IMG/VR virus record: IMGVR_UViG_3300038657_000084 | Location: 1-34,492 of that record | Source of the DNA: a virus | Reading direction: 5' to 3' (one strand) | Length of the DNA: 34,492 bases | Shown here: in pieces, positions 7,969-14,914 of the stretch | Numbering within the stretch: the first letter of the stretch is position 1 | Layout of the letters: the number at the start of each line of letters is the position of its first letter | Position numbers and translations under genes: made by a program | Notes under the pieces: generated by a model | What the model saw: the letters and a program-made list of their open reading frames with translations, nothing else | Told to the model about the DNA's origin: nothing | The model's database searches: none

Positions 7969-8201
7969 TTTGCTATTAGTTTAGGGAACGCAGTGCCCCC
8001 GATTGTCCATAAAATATCAGCGTACTCTATAAAACTGTCTGCAAACTCTTTGCCGACCGCTATCAGCACGGCTATCCAAAACCATATCGCGCCCAAACGA
8101 AACCGTACTAATATTGCCCCCATCAACAAGCCGATTACAAGATGTCGCAACCATCCATTTGGGTCTTCTGGCCAGTAGGCTAGTGGGTTGATCGCGAACA
8201 T
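7947..8201 (-). CDS. Small integral membrane protein, possible lysis-related protein (84 aa)
   Basis: After a short N-terminus (FAINPLAYWPEDPNGWLRH) there are two adjacent hydrophobic segments at about 20-35 and 38-50, then the charged GKEFADSF and a third weakly hydrophobic stretch. The pattern HxxxGxxMG ... GKE(F/Y) is that of small phage membrane proteins often placed near lysis genes or fibres. I would not call it a holin on this evidence alone. It is coupled to the fibre-like gene (shared base at 8201) and overlaps the tube gene, so it was probably inserted together with the fibre-like gene. Confidence 0.55.
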   Translation of the reverse strand: MFAINPLAYWPEDPNGWLRHLVIGLLMGAILVRFRLGAIWFWIAVLIAVGKEFADSFIEYADILWTIGGTAFPKLIAKWQTFNH

Positions 8202-10696
8202 TATTGAAAATATTCGATGGTGATCTTATCGCCTGCTATCGCTGGAGTTACTAAGGTTACAATACCAGTAGCTGCCACATAGGTGTACTCGTCGCTGATC
8301 CTTAGCCTTGCACCTAAATTGTTGAATACGCGAACGTTTTCGGAGGCGGTTGGTAGCTTTCCTCCGGTCACCGCGAAATCTGTTTGTGCTGCTGTAGCTG
8401 TGAAGGTTTGGGTGTTCCATACCCCTTGACCTTCGCAGTATACTAGAGAGACATTTGCGCCTACTTTGTCGCGTGTTAGGTTCGTGTTACAGACATTTAC
8501 TGTTATAGGTGTTGCGCCAGAATCTACCCAAATAGAGTTCGGGCTTTTAAAAATTGTGTTTGATATGCTTAGCCCGGATGTTGAGTAAATCAGCGGCTTA
8601 CTTGCTAGTCCTTTTATGTTAGAGTCAATTAAATTAATCCGGCTCCCGCTCAAGATGCTGGTCGTGCTAATGTGAATAAAAACATCGTTATTCACGATGC
8701 AATCAAGGCATGAAATATTAACTGTTGAGGTGTCGGAAAAACTGGCCCCTGAAAAATTCAACAATCTATAGGCTCCTCTATACGATCCAATATTGTAGTT
8801 TAACGAACTTTTCACGAAGCTTTTACTTACGTGAGTAAGAAACTCCCCTTTTACGCTAGACACTTCTATGTCAAATACACAGTCGGTTGAATTAGAGACA
8901 AAAAAAACACTATTAAATAAAGCGGAAGTAGATGCGCTGGCGGCAGGGATTGCCCTTAAAACTTCGGATTGTAGCGAATTTATCTTTAGCGAAAAATCAG
9001 TATTGTATTGGGTGCTAACTGCGTTTGCGCCAAAGAAAATTACACCATAACGACCGTTACTCTGTTGTAGAAGCTTAAAATTACCTATTTCTGCAGTTGC
9101 AAAACTTCTTTTAGTGACCGCCGTATCTGGGCCAGTCAATAAAAAAGCTTTTTCGTTTCTGAATAATGGATCACTGGCTTTGTTGTAGACGTAGTCTTGA
9201 ACTGTAAATCTTGTATTTAACCCCCTGATGCTTAGAAAAGCGATACCGCAAAAAGTGTTGACCGTTTTTGCGTCAAAAGATATATTGCTATCATAAGCCT
9301 TAAACGAATACCTGTTATATCCAGTTGTGGTGGAAATTGTATCTATCCAGTTATTTACGTCGATTGAAATATCGGTGTTGTATAAGCTTTGAGAAAAAGT
9401 AGTATATCCTACGTCTATAGGATTAAAAATAATATTAGGCTTTCCCGCAATCCTTACGGTTCGATCCGTACCAGAAAGTTCTACAAAGTTAGTAGTACCT
9501 GACTGTAAAAAATCAACACCCGGAAAGGTGAACACATTAAAATTAGTGCTTGGTAAATTTGCAAAAGCGTAGGTGCTTGGGTAGAATGACAATAAGTCTC
9601 TATTAACGTAATCGCCGGACGCACCCGAAATGCTTTCGTATGTCGCCGTTAGGCTACCCCTAATACCTGTCGCGTCGTCCCCCTCTTCTGAAAACAGAAT
9701 AACATTACCAACTCCTCCATAAATCAAGTCTACTCGCGCGTTTGTTTCTTCTACTTGCGCCTGAATATTAGTCCCGGTAATACTCCCAAACGGCGTAGCG
9801 GGTAGCGTCTCCGAAGTCTGCAATTCGTTCGTGGGGTCACTATCCGCATCATCCACGCTAGCAGGAATAAGTTTGCCCACAGCATCCGTACCCACAACAG
9901 GAGCAGAAACAAGATCAGGGATATAGACTGAATTAGAGTCTACCTTAAGGCCCACATTATTTGATCGGCTTCTTACCTCAAAGCTTTCGCCCTGAGCAGA
10001 GAGAACATTACCATCCATTTCGATCCGCGCACCATTGCCGGAAATATCGCCCTGGATGAAAGTACCAGGAGCGGATTGCATGCCCCAACGGTTGCCAGAT
10101 TCGCCGCCGGAGAGTTCTACCACATCGCCCTCGATCTTTAGCCTGGCAGCATCGCTGGCTAAGTCAAAGTTGCCATAACTGGGAATAGTGGCCACCGTAT
10201 TGTTAGGCAGGTCACCAGAACCATCTTTAAAACCGTTTCCATCTCTGCCAAAGAAAGTAAACCATCGGCCATTTCCTCGAATCAAAAGCGTATCGTCAGC
10301 AAGGGCGAAGTCTCCTGGTGCGGGGTCAATGATTTCAGTCGTATCAGCTACGCTGGCAATCTCATTAACCAAAGGCATTCCGGTATTTAATCGAATACCA
10401 TATCCCGCCCAGTCTACATACCAGATACTTCCGTCGCTGGTTACGTCAACGATCTTGTTCCGGCTGCTTTCCAGGTTGTTGGAAAGTGGCGGTGGGTAAA
10501 TCTGACTGACAATATTCGCAGCAAAATACTGCCGTAGTGCCGCCAAAGAAGCTTTCTTATTTACGCCATTCTTTTGGCTGTACACTTCAAAGTTGCCCGC
10601 GTTCGGGGCGCTCTCCTCCGGAAACTGATCTGGCCGCACCTGGGCCACCAGCAGCAAGGGAAGAAACAAAGCGAGTAGTAAGAATATTCTTTTCAT
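8201..10696 (-). CDS. Large beta-rich fibre-like protein with a signal peptide (831 aa)
   Basis: The N-terminus is a textbook signal peptide: MKRI, then a 13-residue Leu/Phe/Ala core, then LLVAQ with predicted cleavage near residue 18-19. Next comes a conserved-looking adaptor (NAGNFEVYSQKNGVNKKASLAALRQYF). The body is beta-solenoid-like, full of N, S, T and short hydrophobic strands, and ends in an F-TATAAQTDFAVTGG module with YTYVAATGIVTLVTPA, common at the end of phage fibres. The segment encoded by about 8440-9700 is visibly more AT rich than both ends. It lies between sheath and tube. It may be a receptor-binding fibre or a lysogen surface protein. Export is unusual for a virion protein. 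Confidence 0.7.
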   Translation of the reverse strand: MKRIFLLLALFLPLLLVAQVRPDQFPEESAPNAGNFEVYSQKNGVNKKASLAALRQYFAANIVSQIYPPPLSNNLESSRNKIVDVTSDGSIWYVDWAGYGIRLNTGMPLVNEIASVADTTEIIDPAPGDFALADDTLLIRGNGRWFTFFGRDGNGFKDGSGDLPNNTVATIPSYGNFDLASDAARLKIEGDVVELSGGESGNRWGMQSAPGTFIQGDISGNGARIEMDGNVLSAQGESFEVRSRSNNVGLKVDSNSVYIPDLVSAPVVGTDAVGKLIPASVDDADSDPTNELQTSETLPATPFGSITGTNIQAQVEETNARVDLIYGGVGNVILFSEEGDDATGIRGSLTATYESISGASGDYVNRDLLSFYPSTYAFANLPSTNFNVFTFPGVDFLQSGTTNFVELSGTDRTVRIAGKPNIIFNPIDVGYTTFSQSLYNTDISIDVNNWIDTISTTTGYNRYSFKAYDSNISFDAKTVNTFCGIAFLSIRGLNTRFTVQDYVYNKASDPLFRNEKAFLLTGPDTAVTKRSFATAEIGNFKLLQQSNGRYGVIFFGANAVSTQYNTDFSLKINSLQSEVLRAIPAASASTSALFNSVFFVSNSTDCVFDIEVSSVKGEFLTHVSKSFVKSSLNYNIGSYRGAYRLLNFSGASFSDTSTVNISCLDCIVNNDVFIHISTTSILSGSRINLIDSNIKGLASKPLIYSTSGLSISNTIFKSPNSIWVDSGATPITVNVCNTNLTRDKVGANVSLVYCEGQGVWNTQTFTATAAQTDFAVTGGKLPTASENVRVFNNLGARLRISDEYTYVAATGIVTLVTPAIAGDKITIEYFQ

Positions 10697-10720
10697 AGCG
10701 AGTACCGTATAGGTTTTGTT

Positions 10721-11887
10721 TTAAGAAATGGCAGCCACAAAGCCAATTGTGGCTTTGATCGTCCGCGCCACGCCACGCGGCTGCAACTCGAGCTGCACAG
10801 CTACCTCAGAGGTGGCCAGTACATTCTGGTTGGGATCAACGAGCACAGAAAGGTTGCTCAGTTCTCCAGCGTTTTGCATACGCTCTAGTGGGCGCTTGGC
10901 CAGGCTCTCGAAGAACTTGACCGTATCGGGTGCCAACGTGCCGTCGGCGTTCGTCGTCAGTGGGCTGTTCAGGGTAGGCAGCAAGGCGGTGCGAACATTG
11001 CGCTTGGCTTTGTGCATCGTCCGGTTGTTCTCGATGTAGGCGTAGTCACTGGTGGATGCGGTGGCCGTGTGGCTATCGTTGAGGTAACTACCAGCGATGC
11101 CGTTATGCTTGCGCAAAAACAGGTAGCCGTTGGTATTGACCGTATCCAGCGTAGCGGCTGCGATAGCGCCGTACTCTTGGCCATCGCTCAGGATGACCTT
11201 TTGTAGTTCTTCACCTTGGGTGAGATTGAAACGCTCTACCCATGCGATGTTTTCGTGTACAGCAGCGCGGGAAATTGCGCCCAATACTGCGCCACCAGCA
11301 GGAATGTAGTTTATGCCCAGGCTAGTGGCCAAGGCCAATCCTGAACCACTACCGTCTCCGGCAATCAGTACACTTACTTCCGGGCTAGCCGCAGCACGTA
11401 GGGTTACTTGCAGGGTACCATTTACGGCACTAGCTTCATCCTTCACGTTGGTGAGGATCACCATTGGCGCATCGAGCGCAGCCATCGCCGTAGCGAAAGC
11501 CTGGCAAGTACCCACCTGTGCCACGATACCAGCGTAGTTCGTTTCCGCATACCAGAACGCCTGGCGAAGATCGCCACCCGTAAGGTTAGACACCTTTTGG
11601 GCAGTGAAATCAGTATCGCTGGCGTCAATGATCCATAGCTCACTGGCTCCGGCCACGCGGAAAAACTCCTTGACGAAGTAATGGAGTAAGCCAAAGTTGG
11701 CGCTGCCAAATTCGATACCATCAGCAATCGCCTCAGCGGTGCTCAGGTATTTCTTGCCCAGCGTACCCGTCCAATTGGAAGGAGTAGCCGCCAGCTCGAT
11801 GAAGATAGCCGAGACGTAATCCTTCTCAGCAGGCAAGCGGCCCAGGCCACCCGCAGCGGTTACAAATCTTACGTCATTCAGTGACAT
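10721..11887 (-). CDS. Contractile tail sheath protein, DUF2586-like (388 aa)
   Basis: The N-terminus SLNDVRFVTAAGGLGRLPAEKDYVSA and the domain that follows, with FRVAGASELWIIDASD, GGDLRQAFWYAETNYAG and APMVILTNVKDEAS, match the sheath family found in Bacteroidota Mu-like phages. The C-terminal third (LPTLNSPLTTNADGTLAPDTVKFFESLAKRPLERM ... RGVARTIKATIGF) is the conserved inner-tube-contacting domain of sheath proteins. It identifies the virion as a myovirus. The start overlaps the upstream 64-aa gene by 14 bp. Confidence 0.88.
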   Translation of the reverse strand: MSLNDVRFVTAAGGLGRLPAEKDYVSAIFIELAATPSNWTGTLGKKYLSTAEAIADGIEFGSANFGLLHYFVKEFFRVAGASELWIIDASDTDFTAQKVSNLTGGDLRQAFWYAETNYAGIVAQVGTCQAFATAMAALDAPMVILTNVKDEASAVNGTLQVTLRAAASPEVSVLIAGDGSGSGLALATSLGINYIPAGGAVLGAISRAAVHENIAWVERFNLTQGEELQKVILSDGQEYGAIAAATLDTVNTNGYLFLRKHNGIAGSYLNDSHTATASTSDYAYIENNRTMHKAKRNVRTALLPTLNSPLTTNADGTLAPDTVKFFESLAKRPLERMQNAGELSNLSVLVDPNQNVLATSEVAVQLELQPRGVARTIKATIGFVAAIS

Positions 11888-12068
11888 CGCTTACTTCTTT
11901 TTTGTCTGCCTTCGCTTTCTTCGGGGCCGTGGCTTGTACTTCCTCCAATAGGAGGCCGGTCTGAGCGGCGTACATTTCGGCAGCCTCGCGGGCGTGGTGC
12001 AGCCAGGTCTTATCCCCGACTTTCCACAGCGGTTTGGCAGATGGATATTTTTGGAAAAAATCTTTCAT
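11874..12068 (-). CDS. Small hypothetical head-tail region protein (64 aa)
   Basis: I do not recognise the family. The N-terminal half has an aromatic and basic run (FFQKYPSAKPLWKVGDKTWLHHAREAAEMYA). The C-terminal third is a lysine-rich, disordered-looking tail (APKKAKADKKEVSDVTE). It is tightly packed between a membrane protein gene (4-bp overlap upstream) and the sheath gene (14-bp overlap downstream). Small genes here in Mu-like phages (Mu gp38 position) are linked to head-tail joining. Confidence 0.6.
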   Translation of the reverse strand: MKDFFQKYPSAKPLWKVGDKTWLHHAREAAEMYAAQTGLLLEEVQATAPKKAKADKKEVSDVTE

Positions 12069-12358
12069 CGTTCAAGGGCTATTTTCACCTGGCGCATGAT
12101 CTCGGCATTTTCATGAATCACATCCAGCGTCTGCTGGCGATCATCGCGGTAGAGGCGTATCATTTCATTCTGGCAAGCCATCACCCGCTCTTCCGATTTA
12201 TCAATGCGTAGGTTGACCTCATGCAGTGTTGCGTGGCGTTGCCATTCTGTATAGATCAGCAACGCCACCAACAAGGTTACAATCAGGCCATGCTTTAGGA
12301 GCGCGTCCACTATGCGTGTAAGCGCTCCCGCGTCAATTATGTATTTGAGCCAGGACAC
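12065..12358 (-). CDS. One-TM coiled-coil protein, holin candidate (97 aa)
   Basis: There is a short amphipathic N-terminus (SWLKYIIDAGALTRIVDALL), one membrane segment at about 24-38 (GLIVTLLVALLIYTEW) and then a charged coiled-coil helix to the end (INLRIDKSEERVMACQ-like heptads). This layout resembles BhlA-type small phage holins but also simple membrane anchors. The only usable start is a GTG at 12358. It lies directly after the capsid gene (2-bp gap) and overlaps the next gene by 4 bp. I saw no endolysin beside it, which weakens the holin reading. Confidence 0.55.
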   Translation of the reverse strand: MSWLKYIIDAGALTRIVDALLKHGLIVTLLVALLIYTEWQRHATLHEVNLRIDKSEERVMACQNEMIRLYRDDRQQTLDVIHENAEIMRQVKIALER

Positions 12359-12360
12359 TA

Positions 12361-13272
12361 TTAAGCGCCTGCGGCTTCAATGATAGCAACGACACCACGC
12401 TGATCGTTGTAAGCCTTCCGGCCACCAGCACGTGCCATTACACTGAAGATACTACCAGTGAAAAGCGGGTTGTCCTGGTCAGCGAAGACCTTGACGGATC
12501 CTTTAGCACGGCGTACAAAGCGACTGTGCCAGATCAATAATCCAGCATTTGCGGTAGTCAATGCGGCAGCACCAGGAGTGCGAATAACAGGAGTTGCTGC
12601 ATTGCTGTAAGAGATTGCATAGCTACGCTTGAAAAAGCGCAGGCCAAACACCTGGTTGATCGCTCCACCAGGAATACGACCAGAAAGGTTGTACTCTGCG
12701 CTCAGGATCTTGTCGATCTCCAAAAGGTCATTGTACATCTCTCCAGATACCAGGGCGTTCAACTGTCCATCCTCGGGCAAGTCCATGTTGTCAAGCAAAC
12801 GCTTGGCACTTAACAGATCAGCCAACTGGAGTTTCTTACGAGTGCCCGTAGCGCCAGCCACATGAGCAGTCCGATCTGCACCAGTGGTACGCACAAAGTT
12901 GGCAGCAGCGGTAGGAGACCAGTCATGAGCCATCCAGTCAGAAATCTGACGATTAAGCTCCATGTTGTGATCAACGAGGACACTGATACGTTTCTGGAAG
13001 CTCGTTTCAATCTCTTCGATGTCACGAACAATGGTAGGCGTCGTCACATATTCAGCAAGGTCATAACTTGCATCAGTGTCGGTACGCTGTGCGCCTGTGA
13101 GAGGAAAAGAAGTTGGATTTCGCTGTACAGTAGGAGCTGCACCAGACTGAGGCAAGTGAACGGTTTTGTTCTCAACGAAAACGCTGTCGTCGATACTCTG
13201 CATCAAGAAGGTATCGTTGGGAAAAAGGTTGGCGGCAATATCTCGTGCCCAAACTTCTGTTTGAATAGCCAT
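12361..13272 (-). CDS. Major capsid protein, HK97-type fold (303 aa)
   Basis: The opening MAIQTEVWARDIAANLFPNDTF, then KTVHLPQSGAAPTVQRNPTSFP, belongs to a capsid family I know from Bacteroidota Mu-like phages. The central DADYDL-type E-loop region (TDASYDLAEYVTTPTIV) and the closing LFTGSIFSVMARAGGRKAYNDQRGVVAI fit the P-domain and A-domain layout of HK97-fold capsids. It follows the protease/scaffold gene with a 61-bp gap holding a small palindrome, the usual order. It should be the most abundant virion protein. Confidence 0.85.
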   Translation of the reverse strand: MAIQTEVWARDIAANLFPNDTFLMQSIDDSVFVENKTVHLPQSGAAPTVQRNPTSFPLTGAQRTDTDASYDLAEYVTTPTIVRDIEEIETSFQKRISVLVDHNMELNRQISDWMAHDWSPTAAANFVRTTGADRTAHVAGATGTRKKLQLADLLSAKRLLDNMDLPEDGQLNALVSGEMYNDLLEIDKILSAEYNLSGRIPGGAINQVFGLRFFKRSYAISYSNAATPVIRTPGAAALTTANAGLLIWHSRFVRRAKGSVKVFADQDNPLFTGSIFSVMARAGGRKAYNDQRGVVAIIEAAGA

Positions 13273-13316
13273 AGGGCATATTTATTTTTCGTTTACTAAT
13301 GCAATTCTTACAATGT

Positions 13317-13331
13317 TCAAGCAGTGCTTGA
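13317..13331. other. Palindrome between protease and capsid genes
   Basis: TCAAGCA (13317-13323) and TGCTTGA (13325-13331) form a perfect inverted repeat around one base, ending 3 bp from the protease stop. In RNA it can form a 6-bp stem with a 3-base loop. No U-tract follows on the minus strand, so it is more likely an RNA processing or stability element that sets capsid above protease than a terminator. Confidence 0.4.
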
Positions 13332-13333
13332 GC

Positions 13334-13810
13334 CTAGCTATTGGCATATGCCACCGCTAGTTGCTCATACTTGGTGGCATCCTTCAAGCGCAGCTCATTG
13401 AGTGCCTTAGGATCTTTCTTTTGATAATCATCAAACGTCCAGGCAGCCCGGTCGTCTTTTTCACCATCGGCTCCGACTTTGAGGGTACCTTTGTTCGCAG
13501 CAGCCAAGAGTTGCTTTACCAATCCTTCCTGCTGAGCAGTGTCGGTACTGCCTCCACCTTGGTCGCCCGTATCGTCGGGGCCATCGGTAGCCTTGATCAG
13601 TTCCATCGTGGTACCAAAATCACTGGTCGCCAGTTTTTGGTAGGTAGCCTTGTTAGCGTCATTCACTACGCCTTTGCTTTCGCCAAAAGCGAGCAGCGCA
13701 TCCGCCCGGTCAGCCTTCAATTGGTTGATGGCAGCGGTGGCCTGTTCGTCGGTGGCATCGAGTGCCAGTCCCAAAGCCACCAGGACCAGGGAGAAGTTTT
13801 GCTTACTCAT
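13334..13810 (-). CDS. Possible separate scaffold from an internal start (158 aa)
   Basis: Met156 of the protease frame (ATG at 13810, reading MSKQNFSLVLVALGL) begins exactly where the protease domain ends. The 10 bases before it (TTTTCAAAACGAT on the minus strand) are A/T rich, which is the leader type Bacteroidota ribosomes favour. Mu makes its scaffold gpZ from an in-frame internal start in the protease gene, and lambda makes Nu3 from C in the same way. Separate expression here is therefore inferred, not shown. Confidence 0.45.
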   Translation of the reverse strand: MSKQNFSLVLVALGLALDATDEQATAAINQLKADRADALLAFGESKGVVNDANKATYQKLATSDFGTTMELIKATDGPDDTGDQGGGSTDTAQQEGLVKQLLAAANKGTLKVGADGEKDDRAAWTFDDYQKKDPKALNELRLKDATKYEQLAVAYANS

Positions 13811-14275
13811 ATCGTTTTGAAAATTAAGTTTCGGTAGGATGTCATCAATAGACTCACCTTCACACAGATTAAGGCGCACCGCCTTGGGGTCTCCTGGAAT
13901 ATCAACGAAGCTCACCTCTAACAGCTCCCACTCCGTAACGGTAGCGCGATACTGGCCGGTAAGCATCATGTCAGGATTTTCACTAACAGAAACACGATCA
14001 AACCCAACAGAGGTAGCATTGAGATAACCAGCCTCTACTTTGCGCTTGATCTCGGCACCCATTTTGTCTTCTACATCGAAGTTAGGCGTACCAATAAGCT
14101 TATCACCTTCCACCCTCAGATTGTCCCACTTGCCGACCGGGAAACGCTCACCACTGCGGCGGTGCATATACAGCATGATCGGATTGGCCAGAAAGTTATC
14201 TAACTGAGCGCCCGCCATAATTAGGCGGTATCCGTAGCGGTTAACATTTTCGGTAGCAAGAATAAAGTCAGGCAT
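13334..14275 (-). CDS. Prohead protease with C-terminal scaffold domain (313 aa)
   Basis: Residues 1-155 are an HK97-type (S78) prohead protease: NPIMLYMHRRSGERFPVGKW holds the catalytic His (H38), and EWELLEVSFVDIPGDP holds the catalytic Ser (S122). Residues about 156-313 are helical and acidic with a Gly/Asp linker (DGPDDTGDQGGGSTD), as in internal scaffolds that the protease destroys during maturation. It corresponds to Mu gpI fused with gpZ. It is the first gene of the minus-strand late operon, with the capsid gene next. No recognisable Shine-Dalgarno precedes the ATG. Confidence 0.85.
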   Translation of the reverse strand: MPDFILATENVNRYGYRLIMAGAQLDNFLANPIMLYMHRRSGERFPVGKWDNLRVEGDKLIGTPNFDVEDKMGAEIKRKVEAGYLNATSVGFDRVSVSENPDMMLTGQYRATVTEWELLEVSFVDIPGDPKAVRLNLCEGESIDDILPKLNFQNDMSKQNFSLVLVALGLALDATDEQATAAINQLKADRADALLAFGESKGVVNDANKATYQKLATSDFGTTMELIKATDGPDDTGDQGGGSTDTAQQEGLVKQLLAAANKGTLKVGADGEKDDRAAWTFDDYQKKDPKALNELRLKDATKYEQLAVAYANS

Positions 14276-14343
14276 AAAAAATGTGTGCGTGATGATTAAT
14301 TACATCAGCAAATCTCACCCACTTTTACGAGATGTACAAGCAC

Positions 14344-14406
14344 AAAAAAACAGGTTGTTTGAAGACAACAATAGGTTGCAGGTTTTCAACAACATCCTGT
14401 TTTTTT
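14344..14406. terminator. Large symmetric hairpin between the two divergent late operons
   Basis: AAAAAAACAGG (14344-14354) pairs perfectly with CCTGTTTTTTT (14396-14406), and TTGTT (14355-14359) with AACAA (14388-14392) across a 3-base bulge. Both strands end in a run of seven T, so it reads as a bidirectional intrinsic terminator. Its position between two divergently transcribed genes means that it would insulate each promoter from antisense reading rather than end a gene. It could also be an operator for a late activator. Confidence 0.6.
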
Positions 14407-14407
14407 C

Positions 14408-14440
14408 TTTGAAATACTATTAATAATACCGTGAAATTTG
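14408..14440 (+). promoter_or_regulatory. Candidate Bacteroidota-type promoter for the packaging operon
   Basis: TTTG at 14408-14411, then 21 bp, then GAAATTTG at 14433-14440, matches the TTTG / TAnnTTTG pattern with one mismatch in the -7 box. Transcription would start near 14447, 12 bases before the ATG at 14459. It begins immediately downstream of the hairpin at 14344-14406. If correct, the TTG at 14438 cannot be the start of the terminase gene. Confidence 0.45.
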
Positions 14441-14458
14441 AGCCAAAAGGCAATAGAT

Positions 14459-14914
14459 ATGAGCCGAATGGATAAGGTAAGGGCGGCGGCGCAGGAGTTA
14501 TACTTGACTGGATGGACACAGGCAGAGATTGCGCGTACCCTGAAAGTAAGCGAAAACACCATTTCGAAATGGAGCGCCCAGATGAAGTGGGGCGAGAAAA
14601 AAACGCGCTACAACTTACTGGAGGAAAACTCCCTCCAGATGCTGATGTCGGTGTTTGACTACCAGGCGACTTGCCTTTATAAGATAGTAGAACAGCGTAT
14701 CGAAAATGACAACTACGAGCCTCTCCAGGGCGGAATCTTCGACGCACTCAATAAAGCCTACAAACCTATAGAGCCTCAGTTCAAAGACTTCAAGGCTTAC
14801 GCCAAGATTACGCGCGAGCTGCTCGACCACATCCAGGCCAACAATATCCAGATAGCCAAAGACGTGGAGCCGATTGTAAGCCAATTCCTGAACGAAAAGC
14901 GCAACCTCTTATGA
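14459..14914 (+). CDS. Small terminase subunit (HTH, 151 aa)
   Basis: Residues about 5-40 form a helix-turn-helix (AAAQELYLTGWTQAEIARTLKVSENTISKW) of the type that binds packaging-initiation DNA, followed by a helical oligomerisation region. It is the Mu gp27-position gene, directly upstream of the large terminase, with its TGA overlapping the next ATG by 4 bp. The frame opens at a TTG (14438). I chose ATG 14459 because the promoter-like box would cover the TTG. A second ATG lies at 14468. Confidence 0.78.
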   Translation: MSRMDKVRAAAQELYLTGWTQAEIARTLKVSENTISKWSAQMKWGEKKTRYNLLEENSLQMLMSVFDYQATCLYKIVEQRIENDNYEPLQGGIFDALNKAYKPIEPQFKDFKAYAKITRELLDHIQANNIQIAKDVEPIVSQFLNEKRNLL

